Notes: a model not told the origin generated them from the sequence alone. A stretch of 32,242 nt of DNA from Micromonospora sp. CPCC 205371 (GCF_026130045.1 NZ_JAIBNX010000072.1:5309-37550), one strand, 5' to 3'; positions 19,801 to 28,151 are shown, counted from the stretch's first letter. Numbers and translations are program-made.

Positions 19801-20000
19801 GGAGCGGGCCGGCGGGGCGGGGAGCCGGCCGACGGCGCGGAAAGCAGGCCGACGGCGCGGAAAGCAGGCCGACGGCGCGGAAAGCAGGCCGACGGCGCGG
19901 AAAGCAGGCCGACGGCGCGGAAAGCAGGCCGACGGCGCGGAAAGCAGGCCGACGGCGCGGAAAGCAGGCCGACGGGGCGGGGAGCGGGCCGGCGGCGGAG
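19801..20000. repeat. 20-bp tandem repeat (minisatellite)
   Basis: The unit aaagcaggccgacggcgcgg occurs six times exactly (19841-19960). A seventh copy has one change (19961-19980), and degenerate copies lie at both ends (19801-19840 and 19981-20000). The end copies resemble each other (GGAGCGGGCCGGCGG), so the array has a conserved core with diverged borders. Twenty is not a multiple of three, so every frame is a 20-residue repeat; no start site or neighbour suggests that it is translated. It lies seven bases after copy 2 of the 76-bp element and 45 bp downstream of the SpoIIM stop. Confidence 0.9.
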
Positions 20001-20045
20001 AGCAGCGCGGTGCCGAAGAGCGGGTGCGGGCGCCAGGAGGTGGGG

Positions 20046-21017
20046 TTAGGGGAGGTCTGGGGGCTTTTGGGAGTGGGAGGCGCGGGCACCCAGGGTTACG
20101 ACGTACGCCAGGAAGGCGAGCCACACGGCCGCGCCGATGCCGACACGAAACGCCGCTGGCAACGGCGAGGGCGTCACGAACGCCTCGATCAGCCCGGCCA
20201 CCGCGAACAAGCCGACCAGACCCAGCGCCACTAGCATCCCGGAGCGGCCCGCCTCGGCGACGGCTCGTCCTCGGCTGCGGTGCGGACCGGGGGCGATCCA
20301 GGCCCAGCCGATCCTCAGGCCCACACCGGCCGCCACGTAGATCCCGGTCAGCTCCAGCAGCCCATGCGGCAGGATCAGCCCGAAGAAGAGGTCGCCCCGG
20401 TCGTACGAGAGCATCACCCCGCCGACCACACCGATGTTCAGCGCGTTGTTCCACAGCAGCCACAACACTGGCACGATGAGCACGCCCGCGGCGAGGCACT
20501 GCGCCGCTAGCCAGGCGTTGTGCGTCCACAGGTGGAAGGCGAAGGTCGCCGGCATGAACTCCGTGTAGTAGCCGGCGAACTCCGACTCCACCAGCTCGCG
20601 GGCCGCGTCTTCGCCGATGAACGCGGCGGCGCTCTCCGGATGTCCGGAGACCCACCACATGAGAAAGCCGGTCACGGCCGTGAAGGCCACCGCGACGCCG
20701 GTACACCAGGGCAGCGCCCGGTACACCGCCAGCGGGAAGCCGACCGTGAAGAACCGGCCAACCTCGCGCCACGACACCCCGGTGCCGCCTGTGATGGCGG
20801 CGCGGGCGCTCAGTACCAGGCGGGAGAGGCGGGCCACCAGCGCCGGGTCGGGCGACCGGCTGCGCACCACGGAAAGGTGGGTCGCCGCCCGCTGATAGAG
20901 GGCCACCAGCTCGTCCGCCTCGGCCACGGACAGCCTGCGTCCCCGCGACAGCTGCTCCAGCCGTCGCCACTCGGCATCGTGCTCGGCGACGTACGCGTCG
21001 AGATCCACGCCGGACAT
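20046..21017 (-). CDS. SpoIIM-family membrane protein (stage II sporulation protein M-like)
   Basis: A 323-residue protein. A soluble N-terminal helical part ('DLDAYVAEHDAEWRRLEQL', 'ADELVALYQRAATHLSVVRS') is followed by about six membrane segments. The SpoIIM core is 'LPHGLLELTGIYVAAGVGLR'. In Bacillus SpoIIM belongs to the engulfment complex with a peptidoglycan hydrolase; in non-endospore-forming actinomycetes the family is common beside MoxR, DUF58 and RDD genes and its role is unknown. I chose the ATG at 21015-21017, where similarity starts; a GTG at 21006-21008 is possible, and the open frame further upstream lies antisense to RDD. Neither start has a good ribosome site, so the transcript may be leaderless. 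Its ATG shares the palindrome CATG with the RDD gene. Confidence 0.85.
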   Translation of the reverse strand: MSGVDLDAYVAEHDAEWRRLEQLSRGRRLSVAEADELVALYQRAATHLSVVRSRSPDPALVARLSRLVLSARAAITGGTGVSWREVGRFFTVGFPLAVYRALPWCTGVAVAFTAVTGFLMWWVSGHPESAAAFIGEDAARELVESEFAGYYTEFMPATFAFHLWTHNAWLAAQCLAAGVLIVPVLWLLWNNALNIGVVGGVMLSYDRGDLFFGLILPHGLLELTGIYVAAGVGLRIGWAWIAPGPHRSRGRAVAEAGRSGMLVALGLVGLFAVAGLIEAFVTPSPLPAAFRVGIGAAVWLAFLAYVVTLGARASHSQKPPDLP

Positions 21018-22119
21018 GGTGTTCACTGGTCGGGTGAACGCGCAAGGGGGGTCGGCGAGCCGTCCCGTCGACGGTCTCGTCAACGGGGAGGCAGTCGAGC
21101 TGGAGGTGCGGGTCGCGCGGGTCGGTTCCCGGGTGCTAGCACTGCTCGTCGACATCGCGGTACAGGCTGGAATCGCCCTGGTCCTGGCGATGGTCGGCGG
21201 CGCCGTCATCGCCGCGGTGCGTGCCGACGCGGCCCTCGAAGGCGCGCTGCTCACCGTCGGCATCGTGCTCGTGCTGGTCGGTTACCCGGTGATGTGCGAA
21301 ACCCTGAGCGGCGGCCGCACCGTCGGCAAGCTCGCCGTGGGGCTGCGGGTGGTCCGCGACGACGGCGGTCCCGTCCGGTTCCGCCACGCGCTGACCCGCT
21401 CCTTGGTCAGCGTCGCCGTCGAGTGGCCCGGCCTCGTACTGCCACTCGTCACCTGGATCGCGAGCCTCGCCACGATGCTGAGCAACCCGCGCGGCAAGCG
21501 CCTCGGCGACCTGGCCGCCGGCACGATGGTCATTCACGAGCGCACGCCGGCCTCCTGGGGCTGGGTGCCCGGCATGCCGCTGCCGCTCGCGAGTTGGGCG
21601 GCCACACTCGACCTGACCGGGCTCGACGATGATCTGGCGCTGGCCGTGCGGCATTTCCTGGCGCGCGGGCACGGGCTGGCCGAACCCGAACGCAGCCGTC
21701 TCGGCCAGTCGCTCGCCACCGAGGTGGCGGCCGCTACGACGCCACCGCCGCCACCGGGCGTGCCCGGATGGGCCTACCTCGCCGCGGTGCTCGCCGGGGG
21801 GGACCGCCGGGCGGGGCACCCGCTGGCACGGGCCCCGCGGGTCACCGCGACGCTCTGGCCGGGCCTGACCGGCACGCCGCGACGCGTGCCGCCCGCACCC
21901 CGCCCTGGCGTGCCGGGTGGCGCAGCCACGCCATCTCCGTGGAGCGCCCCGGGCTCGTCGGAGGCGCCCGCGCCAGCCGCTGCCTGGGCCAGTCACCAGT
22001 GGCCCACACCGCCGTGGCTGAATCCCGCGACGGATCAGGCGGACTGGACGGGTCTGCGCCCACCTCCGGTGGCCAGTACCCTCAGGCGCTCCGCGCCCGA
22101 GGCTCACGACCCGAGCTAG
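21016..22119 (+). CDS. RDD-family membrane protein with Pro-rich tail
   Basis: A 367-residue protein. The RDD domain covers about residues 28-180, with 'RVARVGSRVLALLVDIAVQA' (the R and first D), two membrane helices, 'SGGRTVGKLAVGLRVVRDDG', a further helix and 'GKRLGDLAAGTMVI'. A cytoplasmic part follows, then a Pro/Ala-rich tail of about 100 residues with several Trp-Pro pairs. RDD proteins are small membrane proteins of unclear function, some linked to Na+/H+ or osmolyte transport. The ATG at 21016 is used because the frame has no better supported start; GTG at 21034 is an alternative and neither has a clear ribosome site. The stop TAG overlaps the stop of the convergent DUF397 gene in CTAG. 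It is divergent from SpoIIM. Confidence 0.82.
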   Translation: MVFTGRVNAQGGSASRPVDGLVNGEAVELEVRVARVGSRVLALLVDIAVQAGIALVLAMVGGAVIAAVRADAALEGALLTVGIVLVLVGYPVMCETLSGGRTVGKLAVGLRVVRDDGGPVRFRHALTRSLVSVAVEWPGLVLPLVTWIASLATMLSNPRGKRLGDLAAGTMVIHERTPASWGWVPGMPLPLASWAATLDLTGLDDDLALAVRHFLARGHGLAEPERSRLGQSLATEVAAATTPPPPPGVPGWAYLAAVLAGGDRRAGHPLARAPRVTATLWPGLTGTPRRVPPAPRPGVPGGAATPSPWSAPGSSEAPAPAAAWASHQWPTPPWLNPATDQADWTGLRPPPVASTLRRSAPEAHDPS

Positions 22120-22307
22120 CCCGGCCCGTCGCTGGCGCGCAGCGAATCCACGAAGCGCTGCCAGGCCTCCGCCCGGAATTGAAGGACGGGACCGTCCGGA
22201 TCTTTGGAATCGCGTACCGCGATCCCGTGCTCTGTGCCAGCGACCTCGACGCACGCGCCGTTCGCGGCGCTCCGCGTGCTGGTCCGCCAGCGTCCCTCAG
22301 CAACCAT
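22116..22307 (-). CDS. DUF397 protein, copy 1
   Basis: A 63-residue protein: 'RTSTRSAANGACVEVA', 'IAVRDSKDPDGPVLQF' and 'AWQRFVDSLR' are the three conserved parts of DUF397. Such small proteins accompany XRE/DUF5753 regulators in actinomycetes (WhiJ/BldB-type clusters) and are thought to modulate or be neutralised by them. The ATG at 22307 fits the usual family length and has GGGGG nine bases upstream; an open frame to 22421 does not look like protein. The stop shares CTAG with the RDD stop. It is separated by 165 bp and a terminator from copy 2, so it is probably transcribed alone. Confidence 0.82.
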   Translation of the reverse strand: MVAEGRWRTSTRSAANGACVEVAGTEHGIAVRDSKDPDGPVLQFRAEAWQRFVDSLRASDGPG

Positions 22308-22423
22308 CCGGACTCGCCCCCTGCCATGGTCGAGAACACGGTCGACGAAAAGGGCCGCGCCGTGAGCGTCCACTCCGACGGGCCCTACAGGAAGTATCCG
22401 TACCAGTGCGTAAAGAGACAACA

Positions 22424-22457
22424 GGCCGGCCCGCTGGGTACGCCCGACGGGCCGGCC
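22424..22457 (-). terminator. Rho-independent terminator after DUF397 copy 2
   Basis: A perfect 10-bp stem of GGCCGGCCCG and its complement (22424-22433 and 22448-22457) with a 14-base loop. On the minus strand it is followed by a T-rich run, TGTTGTCTCTTTA. It begins 15 bases after the stop of the DUF397 gene at 22473. Confidence 0.7.
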
Positions 22458-22472
22458 GTTGGTGTCGGGGTT

Positions 22473-22685
22473 CTACGAAGGCAGCCCGAACTCGCCCGCC
22501 TGGATCGAACGGACGAGGCCGCGCCAGGCCTCGTGACCGAAGTGGAGCACCGGCCCGCTGGGGTCCTTGGAGTCGCGTACGTAGATCGCCTCCGGCAGCT
22601 TCGCCACCTCTACGCACGCGCCGTTCGAAGCGCTACGTGTGCTCTTGCGCCATGGCAACCCATGACTACGCGACGCGGGAAACAT
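22473..22685 (-). CDS. DUF397 protein, copy 2
   Basis: A 70-residue protein with 'WRKSTRSASNGACVEVA', 'IYVRDSKDPSGPVLHF' and 'AWRGLVRSIQAGEF', hence DUF397. It lies 25 bases downstream of the XRE regulator in the same direction, the classical pairing. Two in-frame ATGs exist, at 22697 and 22685; I chose 22685 because AGAGGA lies 11 bases before it and the length then fits the family. A terminator follows its stop. It is clearly related to copy 1; both keep the 'STRSAxNGACVEVA' and 'VRDSKDPxGPVL' parts. Confidence 0.85.
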   Translation of the reverse strand: MFPASRSHGLPWRKSTRSASNGACVEVAKLPEAIYVRDSKDPSGPVLHFGHEAWRGLVRSIQAGEFGLPS

Positions 22686-22710
22686 CCGCGCCACCATCCT
22701 CTCGTTTGGA

Positions 22711-23577
22711 CTAATCGGTGATGTCGTTCGCGATGCTGGCGATGTAGCGCGCGGAGTCGCGTGGAGTGAGCGCGGCGTCCCGCAGGCCGTCGAAGCTGAC
22801 CACGTATCCCTCCACCTCGTCCGCGCGCGTGCGGAAGACACCACCTGTCCGGCCCTCGCAGTACACCAACGGCTGGTCGCCACCGGAGAACCGCAGAATC
22901 GTGTACGGGCCACCGAGCGCCGAGTGGGCGCCGGCGTCAAAGGGCAGTACCCGGATGGTGATGTTGGTCCGCTCGCCGGCCTCGTTGAGCCAGTTGAGCT
23001 GGCGGCGTAGCACATCCGGGCCGCCAACCTGCCGTCGCAGCGCGCCCTCGTCGACGATCAGCACCAGGTCGGGTGGGGGCTGGCGGGTCAGTACCGCTTG
23101 CCTGGCCATCCGCACCTGGACCTTCTGATCGATCTCGACGTCGTCGAACCTGCGGCCGTCGTGGCGCCGGCCGTCGGCCTCGAAGACCGCGCGGGCGTAC
23201 TCGTCGGTCTGCAGGAGACCCGGTATGAGCAGGGCTTCGAAGACGAGGATGCTGGTGGCTTCGGCTTCGAATCCGATATACGTCTCGTAGGCGTTCGGCA
23301 GCACGTCTCCGTACGCCTCCCACCAGGCACGCTGGCGGGCTTGACCGGCCAACGCCCGGATACGTGCCCGGGCATCCTGGGCAAGCTCGTAGACGTCGAG
23401 CAACCGGTCCAGGTCTTTGGGCCGGATTCCCGTGTGCGCGGTCTCGATGCGGCTCAGCTTGGATTCTGACCACCCGAGCTCGGCAGCGACGTCAGCGGCC
23501 GTGCGATCGGCGCGCAGACGCCGCAGTTCGGCGCCCAGTTGCCGTCGCAGGGTCGTTGGACTCGACTTCACTGCCAT
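22711..23577 (-). CDS. XRE-family regulator with DUF5753 domain
   Basis: A 288-residue DNA-binding protein. The helix-turn-helix covers about residues 8-65 ('LRRQLGAELRRLRADRTAAD', 'LGWSESKLSRIETAHTGIR'). The C-terminal DUF5753 domain covers about 105-280 ('LIPGLLQTDEYARAVFEA', 'RQLNWLNEAGERTNITIRVL', 'VYCEG'). This is the WhiJ-like class found many times in actinomycete genomes, where members act with DUF397 proteins in development or act as local regulators. The ATG at 23577 has no ribosome site, but a TACGGT -10 element ends seven bases upstream, which points to a leaderless transcript. An AGATGCA operator cluster lies just upstream, between this gene and the divergent gene at 23739, so autoregulation is likely. 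Confidence 0.9.
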   Translation of the reverse strand: MAVKSSPTTLRRQLGAELRRLRADRTAADVAAELGWSESKLSRIETAHTGIRPKDLDRLLDVYELAQDARARIRALAGQARQRAWWEAYGDVLPNAYETYIGFEAEATSILVFEALLIPGLLQTDEYARAVFEADGRRHDGRRFDDVEIDQKVQVRMARQAVLTRQPPPDLVLIVDEGALRRQVGGPDVLRRQLNWLNEAGERTNITIRVLPFDAGAHSALGGPYTILRFSGGDQPLVYCEGRTGGVFRTRADEVEGYVVSFDGLRDAALTPRDSARYIASIANDITD

Positions 23578-23584
23578 CGTGCAT

Positions 23585-23590
23585 ACCGTA
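23585..23590 (-). promoter_or_regulatory. -10 element for leaderless XRE transcript
   Basis: TACGGT on the minus strand fits TANNNT and ends seven bases before the ATG, so transcription would begin at or next to the start codon. A TTGCAT 20 bp upstream overlaps an operator half site (23609-23615) and may be a poor -35. Confidence 0.5.
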
Positions 23591-23608
23591 ACGCAAGGCG
23601 GCACCCGT

Positions 23609-23661
23609 AGATGCAACAGGATGGCCTCAGATGCACTTGCATCTTCTGTTCGCAAGATGCA
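23609..23661. promoter_or_regulatory. AGATGCA operator cluster
   Basis: Four copies of the 7-mer AGATGCA lie within 53 bp: 23609-23615 (+), 23629-23635 (+), 23638-23644 (-) and 23655-23661 (+). The middle two form a perfect palindrome with a 2-base spacer, AGATGCA-CT-TGCATCT. The cluster sits in the 161-bp spacer between the XRE gene and the divergent 102-residue protein, so it is the natural binding site of the XRE regulator. Confidence 0.65.
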
Positions 23662-23738
23662 CCCTGAAGGGAAGTTAAGGCGACAACGGGGTCGAGGCAC
23701 CGCAACACCCGAGTCCATGACGACCGACGGAGGCCGCT

Positions 23739-24047
23739 GTGCTTGACGAACGCACCCTCGCCGCAGACCCGTCCGAGCTTCCCTGGCAACTGGACACTGG
23801 CCTGGTCTTCGTCGACGAGCGCCCGATCGTCTTCGCCCTCTACCGCCGGGGTGACCGTGACACTCCCGGTCACGTGGCCGCCTGGCTGCTCGTACTGCCG
23901 GATGGCAACGCGATCCTGCAGCCGACCGAGGGCACGCCGGCTCGACCCATCCTCACCACGCTGCACAGCGTCCGTCGCCGGTGGGTCCGCCTGCTGGACG
24001 CCGAGTTGGTACAGGTCGTGGGCAGGCAGGCCCAGCACATGCTGTGA
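23739..24047 (+). CDS. Unrecognised 102-residue protein, divergent from the XRE gene
   Basis: The start is GTG at 23739 with GGAGG five bases upstream. The protein is soluble, acidic at its start ('LDERTLAADPSELPWQLDTG'), with a beta-rich middle ('VFVDERPIVFALYRRG', 'VAAWLLVLPDGNAILQP') and a helical end ('LHSVRRRWVRLLDAELVQVV'). I recognise no domain, catalytic motif or membrane segment. It shares the operator region with the XRE/DUF5753 regulator and so is its most likely direct target. The strong ribosome site and normal codon pattern make it a real gene. Confidence 0.65.
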   Translation: MLDERTLAADPSELPWQLDTGLVFVDERPIVFALYRRGDRDTPGHVAAWLLVLPDGNAILQPTEGTPARPILTTLHSVRRRWVRLLDAELVQVVGRQAQHML

Positions 24048-24122
24048 CACGGGTTCCAAGGCCGGACGGCGGGCCAGGTGGCGGCAAACACCGGCCCGCC
24101 GCTCCCTGTCTGGATCTCCGTC

Positions 24123-24128
24123 TACTGT
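24123..24128 (+). promoter_or_regulatory. -10 element for leaderless small membrane protein
   Basis: TACTGT (fits TANNNT) ends six bases before the GTG at 24135, which itself lacks a ribosome site. This spacing suggests a leaderless transcript. No clear -35 is visible. Confidence 0.45.
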
Positions 24129-24134
24129 TGCCGG

Positions 24135-24290
24135 GTGAAGGCCTTCATTCCGTGGCTCACCGTGTTGGCGGTGATCATCCTGCTCAACGCGATGAAACTG
24201 CGGCCGCTGGCTACCGCCGTGGCGGTCGGCTGGCTTGCGTACTGCATCTGGACCTGGGTGCGGCCCAAAAAGCACGATCGGGCCGGGTGA
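24135..24290 (+). CDS. Small membrane protein, 51 residues
   Basis: The sequence has two hydrophobic stretches, 'FIPWLTVLAVIILLNAM' and 'ATAVAVGWLAYCIWTW', joined by 'KLRPL', and ends in a basic 'VRPKKHDRAG' tail. This gives two membrane helices, with the tail probably cytoplasmic. I chose the GTG at 24135 since hydrophobic sequence begins right after it and a -10 element fits; a longer frame to 24078 exists. The stop codon falls in the loop of the terminator hairpin at 24275-24305. Function is unknown; it is convergent to sahH. Confidence 0.6.
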   Translation: MKAFIPWLTVLAVIILLNAMKLRPLATAVAVGWLAYCIWTWVRPKKHDRAG

Positions 24291-24305
24291 GGCCCGGCCC
24301 GATCG
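24275..24305. terminator. Bidirectional terminator between small membrane protein gene and sahH
   Basis: A perfect 13-bp stem, CGATCGGGCCGGG (24275-24287) with its complement (24293-24305), and loop TGAGG. The TGA stop of the plus-strand gene lies within the loop. It is 13 bases after the sahH stop in the other direction, so it can end both transcripts. Confidence 0.8.
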
Positions 24306-24318
24306 CGTCAGGTGTTGC

Positions 24319-25812
<1,494 letters not shown>

Positions 25813-25883
25813 GAAAGCTCCTGTCGTACGCGTCTACTGCACGACCCACTACCTTACGCGGACGGCTATTGGACCCGTACAGC

Positions 25884-25938
25884 GCGCGGGGCGGCGGGTC
25901 TTGGGCGGCATCTCCGCCCAGCTCCCACCGCCCCGCGC
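25884..25938 (-). terminator. Long two-part hairpin between manA and sahH
   Basis: The outer stem has 14 of 15 pairs (25884-25898 with 25924-25938) and the inner stem is a perfect 7 bp (25902-25908 with 25914-25920), separated by a symmetric 3-base internal loop and closed by CATCT. It lies 140 bases after the manA stop and 70 bases before the sahH start. No T run follows. It is either the terminator of the phosphosugar operon or an upstream structure of sahH; it does not resemble the known SAH riboswitch. Confidence 0.6.
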
Positions 25939-26078
25939 ATCCCCCCGGTTTGGTTCCCCGCGCGTGACTCGGACCTTAATCCCGATAACACTGCGTACTC
26001 ATAGAGTCACACTACGCAACCACGGTGTCAAGCTAAATCGCCAAATTTCAGGATTCGCCCGATCTTCAGATGCGGTGA

Positions 26079-27194
26079 TCAGGCGGGAACGGAGGCCACG
26101 AAGGCTTCCCCCGCGCCCGCCACGACCACCGGTCCGGCAGCGGCGGCACCGAACGCCGCGTAACCGGCCGGCAACTTCACGCTCGCCGCGCCGTCGTCGG
26201 CGACGACCTCGCCGCCCAGGGACAGCACCACGCGCGGGCCGGACACGTCGAGCGTCACCGGCCCGCCAGCCTCGGCCGGGCGCACCCGGTGCAGCGCGAA
26301 CTCGGCCACCGGCGCCTGCCACGTCACCACACCCGGCGCCACCGGGACCGCCGGCACGACCGGGTCGGCGAGCACCTCGAACCGCAGCACGTCGAGCAAC
26401 TCGGGCACGTCGACGTGCTTGGGCGTGAGCCCGCCGCGCAACACGTTGTCGCTGGACGCCATGATCTCCACGCCAGTGCCCAGAAGGTAGGCGTGGAGGT
26501 TGCCGGCCGGCATCCAGATCGCCTCGCCGGGCGCCAGCGTCACGTGGTTGAGCAACAGCGCCACCAGTACGCCGGGATCTCCGGGATAGTGGGCGGCGAG
26601 TTGGCGTACCAGATCAGGAGCGCCGGGCGCCGCCACCGCCGCCTCGACGAGCGACTGGCGCTCGGCCTCGGGCCATTCCAGCAACGCGCGCAGCGCGGTG
26701 CGCAGGTCGCCGGCGCGCAGCGCGGCGACCAGGGGCTCCAACGTGGACACACCGAGCACCGCGAGACTCTCGGCGGACACCGCAGGGTCGCGGAACCCGC
26801 ACAGCGCCTCGAAATCCGAGACCGCGACCAGCATCTCGGGCTTGTGATGAGCGTCCACATAGCTCGGATGCCGGGCCGCGAAACGCGCCCGGGCCCGGGC
26901 CTCGTCCGGATGCGCCTGCAACGACAGCGGCGCGGCGGCCGCCAGGATCTTCATGAGGTACGGCAGGCGCGCGCCGAACCGGCTCGCGACGGCGGGACCG
27001 AGCAACCGATCCGGCTCAGCGGCGATCCGATCGGCGAGGCTCACGCCGTCGACAGTGGACGGATCGCTCGGGTGTGCGCCGATCCACAGCTCCGCCTCCG
27101 GCCCGTCGCTGGGCACCGGCCGCCCCTGGATTCCCGCGATGGCGGTGCGGGAACCCCAGGCGTACGGCCGGATCGGGCTGGCGAGCGCGTCCAC
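26079..27194 (-). CDS. manA: Mannose-6-phosphate isomerase, class I
   Basis: A 371-residue zinc enzyme interconverting fructose-6-phosphate and mannose-6-phosphate, the entry to GDP-mannose. Zinc and active-site motifs are 'SLQAHPDEARA' and 'HHKPEML', with 'LHAYLLGTGVEIMASSDNVL' and 'RGGLTPKHVDV' in the second half. Length and order are normal for the type I family. The GTG start at 27194 comes three bases after the stop of the CDF transporter gene, and it is the last gene of the minus-strand phosphosugar operon. A long hairpin follows. The gene was kept at 26079 because the stop TGA is there and the C-terminus 'AFVASVPA' closes the cupin. Confidence 0.95.
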   Translation of the reverse strand: MDALASPIRPYAWGSRTAIAGIQGRPVPSDGPEAELWIGAHPSDPSTVDGVSLADRIAAEPDRLLGPAVASRFGARLPYLMKILAAAAPLSLQAHPDEARARARFAARHPSYVDAHHKPEMLVAVSDFEALCGFRDPAVSAESLAVLGVSTLEPLVAALRAGDLRTALRALLEWPEAERQSLVEAAVAAPGAPDLVRQLAAHYPGDPGVLVALLLNHVTLAPGEAIWMPAGNLHAYLLGTGVEIMASSDNVLRGGLTPKHVDVPELLDVLRFEVLADPVVPAVPVAPGVVTWQAPVAEFALHRVRPAEAGGPVTLDVSGPRVVLSLGGEVVADDGAASVKLPAGYAAFGAAAAGPVVVAGAGEAFVASVPA

Positions 27195-27197
27195 GGA

Positions 27198-28151
27198 TCA
27201 GCTCGCCGCCGGCGCCGGCTCCGCTTCCGGCGAGGCCGGTAACCGGTAGATATCCGGCTCCAGGTAGATGGCCCGGGCGATGGGCACCGCGGCGCGGATG
27301 CGGCCCTCGGCCGCGTTGATGTGGTCTGCGATCTCGTCGGCGGTCTCGCTCCCGCGCACCGCGATCTTCGCGGCTACGAGCAGCTCATCCGGGCCGAGGT
27401 GCAGCGTCTTCATGTGGATGATCCGGTCGACCTCGGGGCCGGCGAGGATCGCCTGCTCGATCTTGCCGACGTCTTCCGGAGTGGCGCCCTCGCCGAGCAG
27501 CAGGCTCTTGGTCTCGATCGCAAGAATGACCGCGATCGCGACCAGCAGGAGGCCGATCGCCGCGGTGCCGATCCCGTCCCACACGCCGTCGCCGGTGATG
27601 AGGGTGAGCACGACACCGAAGAGCGCGAAGATCAGACCGACGAGCGCGCCGAGGTCTTCCAGCAGCACCACGGGCAGCTCGGGAGCGCGCGCACGGCGCA
27701 CGAACTGTACCCAGGTCGCATTGCCGCGGACGTGGTTGGACTCGACGATCGCGGTGCGGAACGAGAACGACTCCAGCACGATCGCCACCACCAGCACCAC
27801 CACCGGCACCCAGTGCCACCTCGTGATCGGCTCCGGGTGCGACAGCTTGTGGTACGCCTCGTACAGCGCGAACAGGCCACCGACGCTGAACAGCACGATC
27901 GACACGATGAACGCGTAGATGTAGCGCTCCCGGCCGTACCCGAATGGGTGCTGCGGCGTGGCCTTGCGCTGCGCTCGCCGCCCGCCCAGGAGCAGCAGCG
28001 CCTGGTTGCCCGAGTCGGCGACCGAGTGGATCGACTCGGCCAGCATCGACGACGACTGGGTGAGGAGCCACGCGATGAACTTCGTGACCGCGATACCGAG
28101 GTTGGCCAGCAGGGCCGCGACGATCGCCTTAGTGCCCCCGGAGGCGCTCAT
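27198..28151 (-). CDS. Cation diffusion facilitator transporter (zinc-type, ZnT9-like)
   Basis: A 317-residue CDF protein with about six membrane helices. The first metal site is in 'LAESIHSVADSGNQ' (H and D spaced by four), the second in 'VVLLEDLGALVG'; the ESIHSVAD/LED pattern marks the ZnT9-like subgroup. The cytoplasmic C-terminal domain follows ('LGEGATPEDVGKIEQAIL', 'VDRIIHMKTLHLGPDELLVA'). CDF proteins exchange Zn2+ or Mn2+ for protons, usually exporting the metal. The ATG overlaps the stop of the SIS gene as ATGA, and manA follows after three bases. Its place between two sugar-phosphate genes suggests a metal link with zinc-dependent ManA, which is my inference only. Confidence 0.9.
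   Translation of the reverse strand: MSASGGTKAIVAALLANLGIAVTKFIAWLLTQSSSMLAESIHSVADSGNQALLLLGGRRAQRKATPQHPFGYGRERYIYAFIVSIVLFSVGGLFALYEAYHKLSHPEPITRWHWVPVVVLVVAIVLESFSFRTAIVESNHVRGNATWVQFVRRARAPELPVVLLEDLGALVGLIFALFGVVLTLITGDGVWDGIGTAAIGLLLVAIAVILAIETKSLLLGEGATPEDVGKIEQAILAGPEVDRIIHMKTLHLGPDELLVAAKIAVRGSETADEIADHINAAEGRIRAAVPIARAIYLEPDIYRLPASPEAEPAPAAS

Noticed and set aside
19841-19980. CRISPR array
   Set aside because: Units follow each other directly without unique spacers, and no cas gene is present.
19359-20479. Two open frames encoding 20-residue repeats across the minisatellite
   Set aside because: The repeats arise in all frames because 20 is not divisible by three; no start signals, and the 3' parts lie antisense to SpoIIM.
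21018-21263. N-terminal extension of SpoIIM by about 80 residues
   Set aside because: It lies antisense to RDD, is Ser/Thr/Arg-rich and is not part of the family; similarity begins at 21017 or 21008.
25813-26078. SAH riboswitch upstream of sahH
   Set aside because: I could not find the conserved core; the hairpin present is better explained as a terminator or unknown structure.
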